Assembly (NCBI GenBank): GCA_025361105.1
Contig: JANYAW010000369.1
Coordinates: forward strand, 1-34,483
Direction: 5' to 3'
DNA from: Rhodocyclaceae bacterium
Lineage (GTDB): Bacteria; Pseudomonadota; Gammaproteobacteria; Burkholderiales; Rhodocyclaceae
DNA length: 34,483 bases
Part shown: one piece after another, positions 24,949 to 32,557 of the stretch
How positions within the stretch are numbered: the first letter of the stretch is position 1
Layout of the letters: the number at the start of each line of letters is the position of its first letter
Notes under the pieces: generated by a model
Database searches by the model: none
Told to the model about the DNA's origin: nothing
The model's input: the letters and a program-made list of their open reading frames with translations, nothing else
Position numbers and translations under genes: made by a program

Positions 24949-25494
24949 GTGCCGCGCCTAATCTTGCTCAACAAACCCTTCGGCGTGCTGACGCAATTCA
25001 CTTCTGAATTAGGTCACGCCACGCTCAAAGATTTTGTACCCGTGCCCAATGTTTATCCCGCCGGCAGGCTCGACGCGGACTCGGAAGGCTTGGTACTACT
25101 CACCGACGACGGTGCACTGCAGGCGCGCATCGCCGACCCGCGCCACAAGCTTGCCAAGCGCTATTGGGTGCAGGTCGAAGGCATTCCCGAATCGGCCGAT
25201 TTGTTGCGCCTCACCAATGGTATTGACCTCGGCGATTTCGTCACCGCGAAATGCGAATGCAAAATCATTGATGAGCCAGCATCACTATGGCAGCGCACAC
25301 CGCCGATACGTGTGCGTGCGGCAATCCCAACCACGTGGCTGGAGATTATTTTGCGCGAAGGAAAAAATCGACAAATCCGTCGAATGACTGCGAAAATTGG
25401 CTATCCTTGCTTGCGCCTGATTCGATACTCCATCGGGCAATGGACTTTGCGGGACATGCAACCAGGCAAATGGCGAGAAGAGGAAATACGATGA
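24949..25494 (+). CDS. rluE: 23S rRNA pseudouridine synthase, RluE type
   Basis: Pseudouridine synthase of the RsuA/RluB-E-F family, 181 residues with no S4 domain, which fits RluE (pseudouridine 2457 in E. coli 23S rRNA). It begins with the conserved LILLNKPFGVLTQF. The catalytic block is AGRLDADSEGLVLLTDDG with the essential Asp. The C-terminal block is EIILREGKNRQIRRMTAKIGYPCLRLIRYSIG. The start is GTG at 24949, with GAGG 8 bases upstream. The stop overlaps the next gene's ATG. Confidence 0.92.
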   Translation: MPRLILLNKPFGVLTQFTSELGHATLKDFVPVPNVYPAGRLDADSEGLVLLTDDGALQARIADPRHKLAKRYWVQVEGIPESADLLRLTNGIDLGDFVTAKCECKIIDEPASLWQRTPPIRVRAAIPTTWLEIILREGKNRQIRRMTAKIGYPCLRLIRYSIGQWTLRDMQPGKWREEEIR

Positions 25495-25931
25495 TGCGAA
25501 TTAGTTTTTTGGTAGCGCTAATGCTGAGCAGCATCAGCGTATCAGCGCAGTATGCAATCCCGCAAATTGAATTGACTGCGGGCATGTATCGCATTGAAGC
25601 GGAAGTCGTCACCACGCCAGAGCAGCGCGCAACCGGCTTGATGCGTCGCACTGAAATGCCTCAACAACACGGCATGCTATTTGTGTTCCCGGAAGAAATG
25701 CGCCACTGCATGTGGATGAAAAATACACTGCTGCCACTCTCCGTAGCTTTCATTGACCGTAGTGGAAAAATTATCAACGTAGAAGAAATGCAACCGCAAA
25801 CCGAAAACAATCATTGCGCGAAAGCCGAAGCGCGCTATGCGCTGGAGATGAATTTGGGCTGGTTCAAAACACGCGGCTTAAGTCGCGGTGCGCAAATTGT
25901 TGGTGTGGAGAAAGCACCGGTTGCACGGTAG
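25491..25931 (+). CDS. secreted DUF192 protein
   Basis: Exported DUF192-family protein of 146 residues with a signal peptide (ISFLVALMLSSISVSA). The domain shows the family pattern ATGLMRRTEMPQQHGMLFVFP, CMWMKNTLLPLSVAFID, and a final block ending RGAQIVG. The biochemical function of DUF192 is unknown. The ATG at 25491 overlaps the rluE TGA and follows AGAGGAAAT, so the two are translationally linked. Confidence 0.9.
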   Translation: MMRISFLVALMLSSISVSAQYAIPQIELTAGMYRIEAEVVTTPEQRATGLMRRTEMPQQHGMLFVFPEEMRHCMWMKNTLLPLSVAFIDRSGKIINVEEMQPQTENNHCAKAEARYALEMNLGWFKTRGLSRGAQIVGVEKAPVAR

Positions 25932-25962
25932 TGATTGTGACGCTCGCAGTATGGAGGAATGG

Positions 25963-26328
25963 ATGGATCTCATCGTCAAAATTGCGTGGTTGAGTTTGGC
26001 TGCGGTGCATGCCATGCCTGCGGCAGTATTGTTCGTGCCAAGCATGACGCAGACGCTTTACGGCGTGGCCGCAGACGGGACGATTGGCGTGTTGCTGATC
26101 CATCGTGGCGCGTTGTTTTTGGCGCTACTCGTTGCGGCACTGTTCGCAATGTTTGATCCAGACGCGCGCAAAGTTATTTCATTGCTCATCGCAATCAGCG
26201 TCATAGGCTTTTTGCTGGTCTATGCGCGCGCTGGTAAGCCCGAAGGCGCGTTGCGAACTATTGCGATTGCTGACCTTGTCGCATTGCTACCCTTGGCGTT
26301 GGTATGTTTTGACGCATGGTGGAAGTAG
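25963..26328 (+). CDS. uncharacterised small membrane protein
   Basis: Hydrophobic protein of 121 residues with about four predicted membrane helices (near LIVKIAWLSLAAVHAMPAAVLF, LLIHRGALFLALLVAALFAM, VISLLIAISVIGFLLVYA and IAIADLVALLPLALVCF). The start at 25963 is chosen because GGAGG sits 5 bases upstream; an ATG at 25951 would add four residues. No family function is recognised. It lies 31 bases after the DUF192 gene. Confidence 0.75.
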   Translation: MDLIVKIAWLSLAAVHAMPAAVLFVPSMTQTLYGVAADGTIGVLLIHRGALFLALLVAALFAMFDPDARKVISLLIAISVIGFLLVYARAGKPEGALRTIAIADLVALLPLALVCFDAWWK

Positions 26329-26342
26329 GGAGTCACGGTGAT

Positions 26343-26373
26343 ATTTAACAGCGTGTCGCCAGCACCAACTGGC
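26343..26373 (-). repeat. dispersed 31-bp repeat, copy E
   Basis: Two substitutions from the majority sequence. It lies 14 bases after the small membrane protein gene and directly beyond the 3' end of the DUF1854 stub, the same relation that copy G has to the intact DUF1854 gene. Confidence 0.8.
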
Positions 26374-26383
26374 GATTTTGGCC

Positions 26384-26440
26384 TTACAGGAATCGATCCA
26401 ACAATCGCCGACTGGTCTTATCCAGCGCTGATACGTCGGC
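26384..26440 (-). pseudogene. 3' stub of a DUF1854 gene
   Basis: On the minus strand these 19 codons read ADVSALDKTSRRLLDRFL and stop. The intact gene at 27359 ends ADVLALDKTSRRLLDRFL and stops. Eleven codons differ at 12 bases, all transitions, and only one amino acid changes (Ser for Leu). The match ends abruptly upstream of Ala-Asp-Val. It is therefore the remnant of a second, once functional, diverged copy. Confidence 0.85.
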
Positions 26441-26496
26441 AGAGGAATTTAAGAATTTAAGGGGTCGCACTAAGTTGAGGCGACCGGCATCACCCC

Positions 26497-26527
26497 GTCA
26501 GTTGGTGCTAGCCACACGCCGTCAAAT
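26497..26527 (+). repeat. dispersed 31-bp repeat, copy F
   Basis: The most diverged full copy (five differences; core GTTGGTGCTAG). It is inverted relative to copies E and G and lies after the 3' end of the DUF1579-like gene. A small inverted repeat GGTCGC/GCGACC (26463-26485) precedes it. Confidence 0.75.
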
Positions 26528-26614
26528 CCTTTGCAATCAATCAATGGCGCGAAGCTAAGGCAGATCGTCATTTCCTCACACCCGCAATTCCTCATTTCGC
26601 CGAAACACAGCCGC

Positions 26615-27232
26615 TCATTTCTGTTTGGTATAGAAATAATCGTAAGCAACACTCCAGCTTTTGCCGCCGTCGGCTGAGCGTTCAGAGTACTGCCTGACCT
26701 GACCTTGTGCAGTAACGCTGAGGGTCATTTTCCGCAATATCACTTTCCCATCACGCAAATGGGTCTCGCCTTCAAGGCGCATTGCGCCTTCATGCAAATC
26801 GCCGCTGAACTCGCTGACCGTACCGACTCGGTCAACCCACGTCTGGCGCCATTTGTACAGGGTAGCATCAAAAAAATTGATGCTCTTTCCTGTGTAGCCG
26901 TCCGGCTCAAAATAGCTTTCCAGAATTGAGCAGCTACCGGGCAGGCGTTCAATTTTGCTCTCGGCGATTTTCCGACCGTGGTCATAGACATCCCAGTTAC
27001 CGAGCCAGAAGTCGAGTTGCCGTTGCTCCACCGCCTTGTTGTCGCACGAGCTGTCCATGTCTAGCGCGGGGGTCTGCGTCGCTGATTGGCTATAGGCAGG
27101 GAATGCGAAGTTCAGACATAAGCCGAGCAGTCCGCGCATGACAAGCTGAATCATCCATTTTGGCAAACCAAACTGTGCGGAGAAAAGAACAATAGATTGC
27201 GGCGGCGATTGCAGCAACAGCATGTTTTTCAA
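26615..27232 (-). CDS. DUF1579-like secreted protein
   Basis: Protein of up to 205 residues containing LDFWLGNWDVYDHGRKIAESKIE, the start of the DUF1579-type beta-barrel-like domain, followed by GYTGKSINFFDATLYKWRQTWVD and a C-terminal YSERSADGGKSWSVAYDYFYTKQ. A TTG at 27232 is the likely start because AAGGAG lies 7 bases upstream; ATGs at 27223, 27154 and 27139 are alternatives. A hydrophobic segment ending in FAFPAYSQS suggests export. The function is unknown. It sits between repeat copies F and G, between the two DUF1854 3' ends, and looks like an acquired gene. Confidence 0.72.
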   Translation of the reverse strand: MKNMLLLQSPPQSIVLFSAQFGLPKWMIQLVMRGLLGLCLNFAFPAYSQSATQTPALDMDSSCDNKAVEQRQLDFWLGNWDVYDHGRKIAESKIERLPGSCSILESYFEPDGYTGKSINFFDATLYKWRQTWVDRVGTVSEFSGDLHEGAMRLEGETHLRDGKVILRKMTLSVTAQGQVRQYSERSADGGKSWSVAYDYFYTKQK

Positions 27233-27268
27233 TTTGCGCTCCTTAAAATTTCACCCTAGTGTGATCGT

Positions 27269-27274
27269 TGTCAA
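27269..27274 (-). promoter_or_regulatory. possible -35 element for the DUF1579-like gene
   Basis: A perfect TTGACA on the minus strand, 36 bases upstream of the TTG start. The -10 seventeen bases further (AAATTT) is poor, so the promoter is only a candidate. Confidence 0.35.
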
Positions 27275-27300
27275 ATTCATCCGTTGATATCTTGTGGTGA

Positions 27301-27331
27301 ATTCGACGGCGTGTCACCAGCACCAACTGGT
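27301..27331 (-). repeat. dispersed 31-bp repeat, copy G
   Basis: Core CCAGTTGGTGCTGG and TGACACGCCGT intact; three end positions differ. It lies 27 bases beyond the DUF1854 stop and upstream of the DUF1579-like gene. Confidence 0.82.
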
Positions 27332-27358
27332 GAAGCTGAGCTTGGACGAATTCCGCCG

Positions 27359-27847
27359 CTACAAAAACCGATCCAATAATCGTCGACTGGTTTTGTCCAG
27401 CGCCAATACATCAGCAATCAAAAACTGTATTGAATGGCTATCGGCAACCAAAAGTGAATGCTTGCCCAGATGTCGTATGTCTTCTTCGCCACGCAGGACA
27501 AATGAGGTTTCGCCGCGATCGGTGTCGACTGTCCATGTGCTGGGTGTAGCGAAACTTGAGACGCGTTTTAGACGCGTGATGGTTGGCATAAATTCACGTG
27601 CGGCCAATTCGCTGGTCACTAGATCGCGCAAGTCGGCGGGGAGATCGGCGAGGCTTTCTATCCAAGCCAATTCTTCGCCGTTGATGGCGACGACTGAAAT
27701 GCCTTCATTCGGCGCAGCCACTGGGAAGGCGCGCACCGGTGAGACACCTTCGTGCGACACGCCATGCACATCGGTCAAAACCAAGCGTCCAAAAGTGTTT
27801 CGCCGAAATTGAAAGTTAACGCGTTGAAAGTTATTTATTTCAGCCAT
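27359..27847 (-). CDS. cyanophycin-associated DUF1854 protein
   Basis: DUF1854-family protein of 162 residues, no signal peptide or membrane segment. Recognisable blocks are RNTFGRLVLTDVHGVSHEGVSPVRAFP, GEELAWIESL and the C-terminal DVLALDKTSRRLLDRFL. Its function is unknown. The family occurs next to cyanophycin synthetase genes and to the ABC protein seen here. The ATG lies 8 bases inside the end of the ABC gene, with GGGAG upstream, so translation is probably coupled. A diverged stub of the same gene's 3' end lies about 0.9 kb away. Confidence 0.85.
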   Translation of the reverse strand: MAEINNFQRVNFQFRRNTFGRLVLTDVHGVSHEGVSPVRAFPVAAPNEGISVVAINGEELAWIESLADLPADLRDLVTSELAAREFMPTITRLKRVSSFATPSTWTVDTDRGETSFVLRGEEDIRHLGKHSLLVADSHSIQFLIADVLALDKTSRRLLDRFL

Positions 27848-30149
27848 GAGTTTTCGCTCCCGCCAAAGCCACGCCGCCGGGCGGCAACACTGGATTGCCG
27901 TCGACGTTGCGCGCTTGCGCTTCGTAGAGCCGGTAATACGCGCCTTGCCGCGCCATCAGCTCGTCGTGGCCACCAACTTCCACTATTTCACCTCTGTCCA
28001 TCACCACCAGCCGGTCGGCCTTATGCAATGTGGAAAGTCTGTGCGCAATCGCAATGGTGGTGCGACCAGCGACCAAGTTGTCGAGCGCTTTTTGGATCTC
28101 TTTTTCTGTTTCGCTGTCGACGCTGGAGGTTGCTTCATCCAAAATCAAAATCCGTGGATTGATCAGCAGTGCGCGGGCGATAGAAATGCGTTGTCGTTCG
28201 CCACCTGACAAACCCTGGCCACGTTCGCCGACTAGCGAGTCGTAGCCCATCGGCAAGCGCAAAATAAATTCGTGGGCGTGTGCGGCGCGTGCAGCGGCGA
28301 TGATTTCCTGCCGCGTAGCCTCGGGTTTGCCGTAGGCGATGTTCTCGGCAATTGAGCCGAAAAACAAAAACGGTTCTTGCAGAACCAGTCCGATATGCCG
28401 ACGGTAATCGGCAACCGGAAACGAGCGCACATCAACGCCATCGACACGAATTGCGCCGTCGGTCACGTCATAAAAACGGCAAATCAAATTGACTAAAGTG
28501 CTCTTACCCGAACCGCTGTGACCAACCAGACCGATCATTTCGCCAGGTTGAATATGCAGCGACAAATTACGCACCACCGAGCGGTTGCCATAACGAAAGC
28601 CAATGTCGTGAAGCGTGATTTCGCCGCGCACAGTTTCGACGTGAATCGGATTGGTCGGCTCGGGCACATTAGAAACATGATCGAGAATATCGAAGATGCG
28701 CTTGGCACCAGCGGCGGCTTTTTGTGTCACCGAAACAATGCGGCTCATCGAATCCAGGCGTGAATAAAAACGCCCGATGTAGGCGAGAAAAGCGGTCAGC
28801 ACGCCGACGGTGATTTCATGTTGCGAGACTTGCCAAATGCCGAAGGTCCAGACTACCAACAAGCCGATTTCGGTAAGCAGCGAAACCGTGGGCGAGAACA
28901 GTGACCAAGTTTTATTCAGCTTGTCATTGACCAATAAATTATGTCGATTGGCTTCGCGAAATCGTTGTGCTTCGCGCTTTTCTTGGGCGAAAGCTTTGAC
29001 TACGCGGATGCCGGGGATGGTGTCGGCCAGGACATTGGTCACTTCGCCCCAAACGCGATCAATTTTTTCAAATCCGGTACGTAATTTGTCGCGTACCAAA
29101 TGAATCATCCACGCGATGAATGGCAAGGGAATCAAAGTCACCAGAGCCAACCACGGATTGATCGAAAACAAAATCACGGCGGTCAAAAATATCATCAGTA
29201 CGTCGGATGCGAAATCCAGCGCGTGCAGTGACAAAAACACGCAGATGCGATCGGTCTCCGAGCCGATGCGGGTCATCAAATCACCGGTGCGTTTGCCACC
29301 GAAATATTCCAGCGACAGCTGCAACAAATGCTCGTAAGTCGTGGTGCGCAAATCCGCGCCGATGCGCTCGGATACCAGCGCCAAAATATAAGTCTTGGCC
29401 CAGCCCAAGCCCCATGAAATCAGCGCGGCAGCCAGCAGCCCGAGCATATATCCGGCGACGGTCATCGGGTCGATATGTGCGCCGTTTTGAAACGGGATCA
29501 ACACTTCGTCCATCAACGGCATCGCCAAATACGGCGGGATTAAAGTCGCGGCGGTGGAGCCGAGCATCAACAAAAATCCGGCCAGCAATTGGCCTTGATA
29601 CGGCTTGGCAAATCGCCACAAACGGAACAAGGTCCATGTTGATGGCGGCTTGTAAATTTCGCGCGTGCAAATTGAGCATTCATCGCTGCCGGACTCCAAC
29701 GGCGTTTTGCATTTTGGGCAAATGTCGTCGGCATCGCGCACTGGTGGATTACCGCTGGTTTTGGCGGTCAGCAAAATATTGAATTCGCGAATCACGCGCA
29801 ACGCGGCGAGATTGTGCCCCAAGGTATAGCGCCAACTGGCAAGGCGGGCATGCGGGCTGAGTAATTCCAAAGTACCCACGCCGGCGTAATCAAAATGCTT
29901 GAGTGCCATGCCCGATTGCATAGGCCAGCGCGACCATGTCGCTGCGCCAGGTGATTTGGCGATGAGGCAATCTTGCGTCAGTGCAATCAGACCTGAGCGA
30001 AAATTCAGCGTCGCGTCGAGGTCGACTTCGACCCAATCGAGTATCGCATCGCCGGGCAACAGTTGCGCGGTGATTTCAACTTGCCAATGCTCGGGCAAAT
30101 CAACAAGGCCACTAGGAGGAGGGGATGTTTGGTCGGTTGAAGGAGTCAT
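27840..30149 (-). CDS. cyanophycin-associated ABC transporter with N-terminal PH-like region and zinc ribbon
   Basis: Fused permease-ATPase (type IV exporter fold) of 769 residues. Residues 1-135 form a soluble domain that resembles the DUF1854 type. Cys144, Cys147, Cys158 and Cys161 (CPKC, CSIC) make a likely zinc ribbon. Six membrane helices follow between about 185 and 465. The ATPase has Walker A GHSGSGKST (543-551), Q-loop VLQEPF, signature LSGGE (647-651), Walker B ILILDEATSSVD and H-loop AHRLS. The substrate is unknown. Its position, divergent from two cyanophycin synthetase genes, suggests a link to cyanophycin, its dipeptide or its amino acids. No strong Shine-Dalgarno precedes the ATG. 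Confidence 0.9.
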   Translation of the reverse strand: MTPSTDQTSPPPSGLVDLPEHWQVEITAQLLPGDAILDWVEVDLDATLNFRSGLIALTQDCLIAKSPGAATWSRWPMQSGMALKHFDYAGVGTLELLSPHARLASWRYTLGHNLAALRVIREFNILLTAKTSGNPPVRDADDICPKCKTPLESGSDECSICTREIYKPPSTWTLFRLWRFAKPYQGQLLAGFLLMLGSTAATLIPPYLAMPLMDEVLIPFQNGAHIDPMTVAGYMLGLLAAALISWGLGWAKTYILALVSERIGADLRTTTYEHLLQLSLEYFGGKRTGDLMTRIGSETDRICVFLSLHALDFASDVLMIFLTAVILFSINPWLALVTLIPLPFIAWMIHLVRDKLRTGFEKIDRVWGEVTNVLADTIPGIRVVKAFAQEKREAQRFREANRHNLLVNDKLNKTWSLFSPTVSLLTEIGLLVVWTFGIWQVSQHEITVGVLTAFLAYIGRFYSRLDSMSRIVSVTQKAAAGAKRIFDILDHVSNVPEPTNPIHVETVRGEITLHDIGFRYGNRSVVRNLSLHIQPGEMIGLVGHSGSGKSTLVNLICRFYDVTDGAIRVDGVDVRSFPVADYRRHIGLVLQEPFLFFGSIAENIAYGKPEATRQEIIAAARAAHAHEFILRLPMGYDSLVGERGQGLSGGERQRISIARALLINPRILILDEATSSVDSETEKEIQKALDNLVAGRTTIAIAHRLSTLHKADRLVVMDRGEIVEVGGHDELMARQGAYYRLYEAQARNVDGNPVLPPGGVALAGAKTHG

Positions 30150-30331
30150 AGCAGAGAGAATAAGCCATGCGCCATCGAAAATGGTAGCGAAAATACTTGC
30201 GGGATTAAGGTAATCTGACAGGCGTGATGAGGGTTATTGGCGAAGCATTGATGGATGGATTCAGCAAAACGCCACAGGCTGCCATTCAACAAGAAAACTT
30301 TGAAAAGGCGTTGAAACTGCGAACGCGCACC

Positions 30332-32515
30332 ATGACAAACAAAAATATCAAACTTTTGCGCGTTACGCATCTGCGTGGCCCGAACATTTGGACTTACCGG
30401 CCGACGCTGGAAGCTTGGGTCGACATCGGCGAGCTTGAAGATTTTCCATCCAACAAAATTGACGGGTTTTATGAGCGACTCGATGCCGCCTTACCCGGCT
30501 TGATTGAGCATCGCTGCGGAGTTTATGAGCGTGGTGGATTTATGCAGCGCGTGCGCGAAGGCACTTGGTCGGCGCACATTCTTGAGCACGTCGTGATTGA
30601 ATTGCAAAACCTCGCTGGTATGCAAACGGGGTTTGGTCAAACCCGCGAAACGCCCGCGCGAGGCGTGTACAAAATGGCGGTGCGCGCGCGCGATGAAACG
30701 GTCGGGCGGGCGGCGATTGATGCAGGAAAAAATTTGTTGGTTGCGTTGATTAACGATCAAGCGTTTGATGTTAAAGCGGCGATTGCCGAGCTCAAGGATT
30801 TAGTCGAAAGCTACTGCTTGGGGCCATCCACCGCATGCATCGTGAATGCCGCTACCACGCGGCGAATTCCGGCGATGCGTTTGAACGACGGTAACTTGGT
30901 GCAGCTGGGCCACGGCAAAAAACAGCGCCGGATTTGGACTGCCGAGACCGACCAAACCAGTGCGATTGCCGAGAGCGTTTCGAGCGATAAAGATTTGACC
31001 AAGTCACTACTCGTCGCCTGCGGTGTGCCAGTGCCGGAGGGGCAAGTGGTTGATACGCCGGAGGCTGCGTGGGAGGCTGCGCAGGACATTGGTTTGCCAG
31101 TGGTGGTGAAGCCGACCGATGGCAATCATGGCCGGGGGATTTCAATTGAACTAACGACACAAGCCGAAGTCGAAGCCGCATTTCCGTTCGCGCAGCGTCA
31201 TGGCAGCGAAGTGATGGTCGAGAAATTTATTGCGGGTAACGAACATCGCTTACTCGTCGTTGCAGGCAAAGTGGTTGCTGCTTCGCGTGGCGAGAGCGCG
31301 TGGGTAGTTGGCAATGGGGTGAATACGGTTTATGACTTGGTCGAAGATCAGATCAATGCCGATCCACGACGCGGTAGCGGAGAAGATTTCCCGCTGGCAG
31401 AGGTCGGCATCGTCAACAGCCCGTCGATACGCCAAGACCTGGCGCGACAAGGTTTGGAGCCGGATTCGATTCCTGAAAATGGTCGCCGTGTGTTGATTCA
31501 ACGCAACGGCAATGTGGCGTTTGAATGCAGCGAATTTGTGCACCCCGAAGTGGCTGCCGTAGTGGGCTTGGCGGCACGGATTGTTGGCTTGGACATTGCC
31601 GGAATTGATGTCGTCGCGCAGGATATTTCACGTCCGTTGGCTGAGCAAGGTGGGGCAGTAGTCGAGGTGAATGCCGGGCCAGGATTATTGATGCATTTGA
31701 AGCCCGCCAGCGGCACGCCGCAGCCGGTGGGCGAGGCGATTGTGGCGCACTTGTTCCCGGATGCGAGTAACGGTCGGATTCCCATTGTGGGGATTAGTGG
31801 CACTGGTGGAAGCAATGCAAATGACAACAACGCGCACATCGCCCGTCTCGTGCATTGGTTGATGGACTTCGCTGGTTATCACGCGGGCTTGGCCTGCGCA
31901 GACGGATTGTTCCTTGGCCGGCGTCGGGTAGACGCGCGCAACTCGGTTAATTTTGATGCTGGTCAGCGCGTGTTGATTAACCGTTCGGTCGACGCTGCAG
32001 TATTTGAAACCACTGTAGAAAGCATATTGCGCGAAGGCTTGCCGTATGACAAATGTCAGGTCGGCGTGGTCACCGACGTAGGTGAAGCGGATGATTTCAG
32101 CGAGTTTTATATGAACCACGACGATCATGTCTACAAAGTGCTGCGCACGCAAGTCGATGTGGTGCTGGCCACCGGAATTGCGGTGCTTAACGCTGCCGAT
32201 GCGCAAGTCGTCGAGATGGCCGAGTTGTGCGATGGCGAGGTGATTTTCTACGGTGTGCGGTCCAACGAGGTTATTGCGGCACATTTACAAAGCGGCGCGC
32301 GCGCGGTGGTTTTACAAGCGCAACAAGCGGCATTGTGCAAAGGCGATGAACCTGCACGCTTGGTCAATATCGCTACCCCGTTGCTGGCCGACGAAGGACG
32401 GAAATCCAGCGTCGCAGCGGCCATCGCGGTGGCGTGGGGGCTGGGAATTTCCGCCGAATTGATTGCGGCAGGCTTGGAAAATTTTACTACCGACGCGCCA
32501 ACGTTTAACGCATAG
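30332..32515 (+). CDS. cyanophycin synthetase-like protein, short form (CphA')
   Basis: Paralogue of cyanophycin synthetase, 727 residues. The start MTNKNIKLLRVTHLRGPNIW matches the family; the frame is open further upstream (GTG 30224, ATG 30227) but that stretch does not look like CphA. The N-domain holds HILEH (residues 82-86, HxxEH). The ATP-grasp domain shows LPVVVKPTDGNHGRGI (255-270) and VVEVNAGPGLLMH, so the aspartate-adding site appears usable. The Mur-ligase domain starts at about 484, but its P-loop is GTGGSNAND instead of GTNGKTTT, and the protein ends about where the C-terminal Mur lobe would begin. Arginine addition is therefore unlikely. CphA follows 42 bases downstream. Confidence 0.9.
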   Translation: MTNKNIKLLRVTHLRGPNIWTYRPTLEAWVDIGELEDFPSNKIDGFYERLDAALPGLIEHRCGVYERGGFMQRVREGTWSAHILEHVVIELQNLAGMQTGFGQTRETPARGVYKMAVRARDETVGRAAIDAGKNLLVALINDQAFDVKAAIAELKDLVESYCLGPSTACIVNAATTRRIPAMRLNDGNLVQLGHGKKQRRIWTAETDQTSAIAESVSSDKDLTKSLLVACGVPVPEGQVVDTPEAAWEAAQDIGLPVVVKPTDGNHGRGISIELTTQAEVEAAFPFAQRHGSEVMVEKFIAGNEHRLLVVAGKVVAASRGESAWVVGNGVNTVYDLVEDQINADPRRGSGEDFPLAEVGIVNSPSIRQDLARQGLEPDSIPENGRRVLIQRNGNVAFECSEFVHPEVAAVVGLAARIVGLDIAGIDVVAQDISRPLAEQGGAVVEVNAGPGLLMHLKPASGTPQPVGEAIVAHLFPDASNGRIPIVGISGTGGSNANDNNAHIARLVHWLMDFAGYHAGLACADGLFLGRRRVDARNSVNFDAGQRVLINRSVDAAVFETTVESILREGLPYDKCQVGVVTDVGEADDFSEFYMNHDDHVYKVLRTQVDVVLATGIAVLNAADAQVVEMAELCDGEVIFYGVRSNEVIAAHLQSGARAVVLQAQQAALCKGDEPARLVNIATPLLADEGRKSSVAAAIAVAWGLGISAELIAAGLENFTTDAPTFNA

Positions 32516-32557
32516 TTCAGCGCATAAGCATTGCTCAACAAATAGGAAAACTGTCTC

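Noticed and set aside
29833..29844. CCAACTGGCAAG inside the ABC transporter gene, matching one edge of repeat copy C
   Set aside because: Only 12 bases match, the rest of the unit is absent, and the codons encode a plausible conserved ASWRYTLG stretch. A chance match is more likely.
30224..30331. Upstream in-frame start for the first cyanophycin synthetase
   Set aside because: The extra 36 residues do not look like the CphA N-terminus, which begins cleanly at 30332. The ribosome binding site is poor at both places, so doubt remains.
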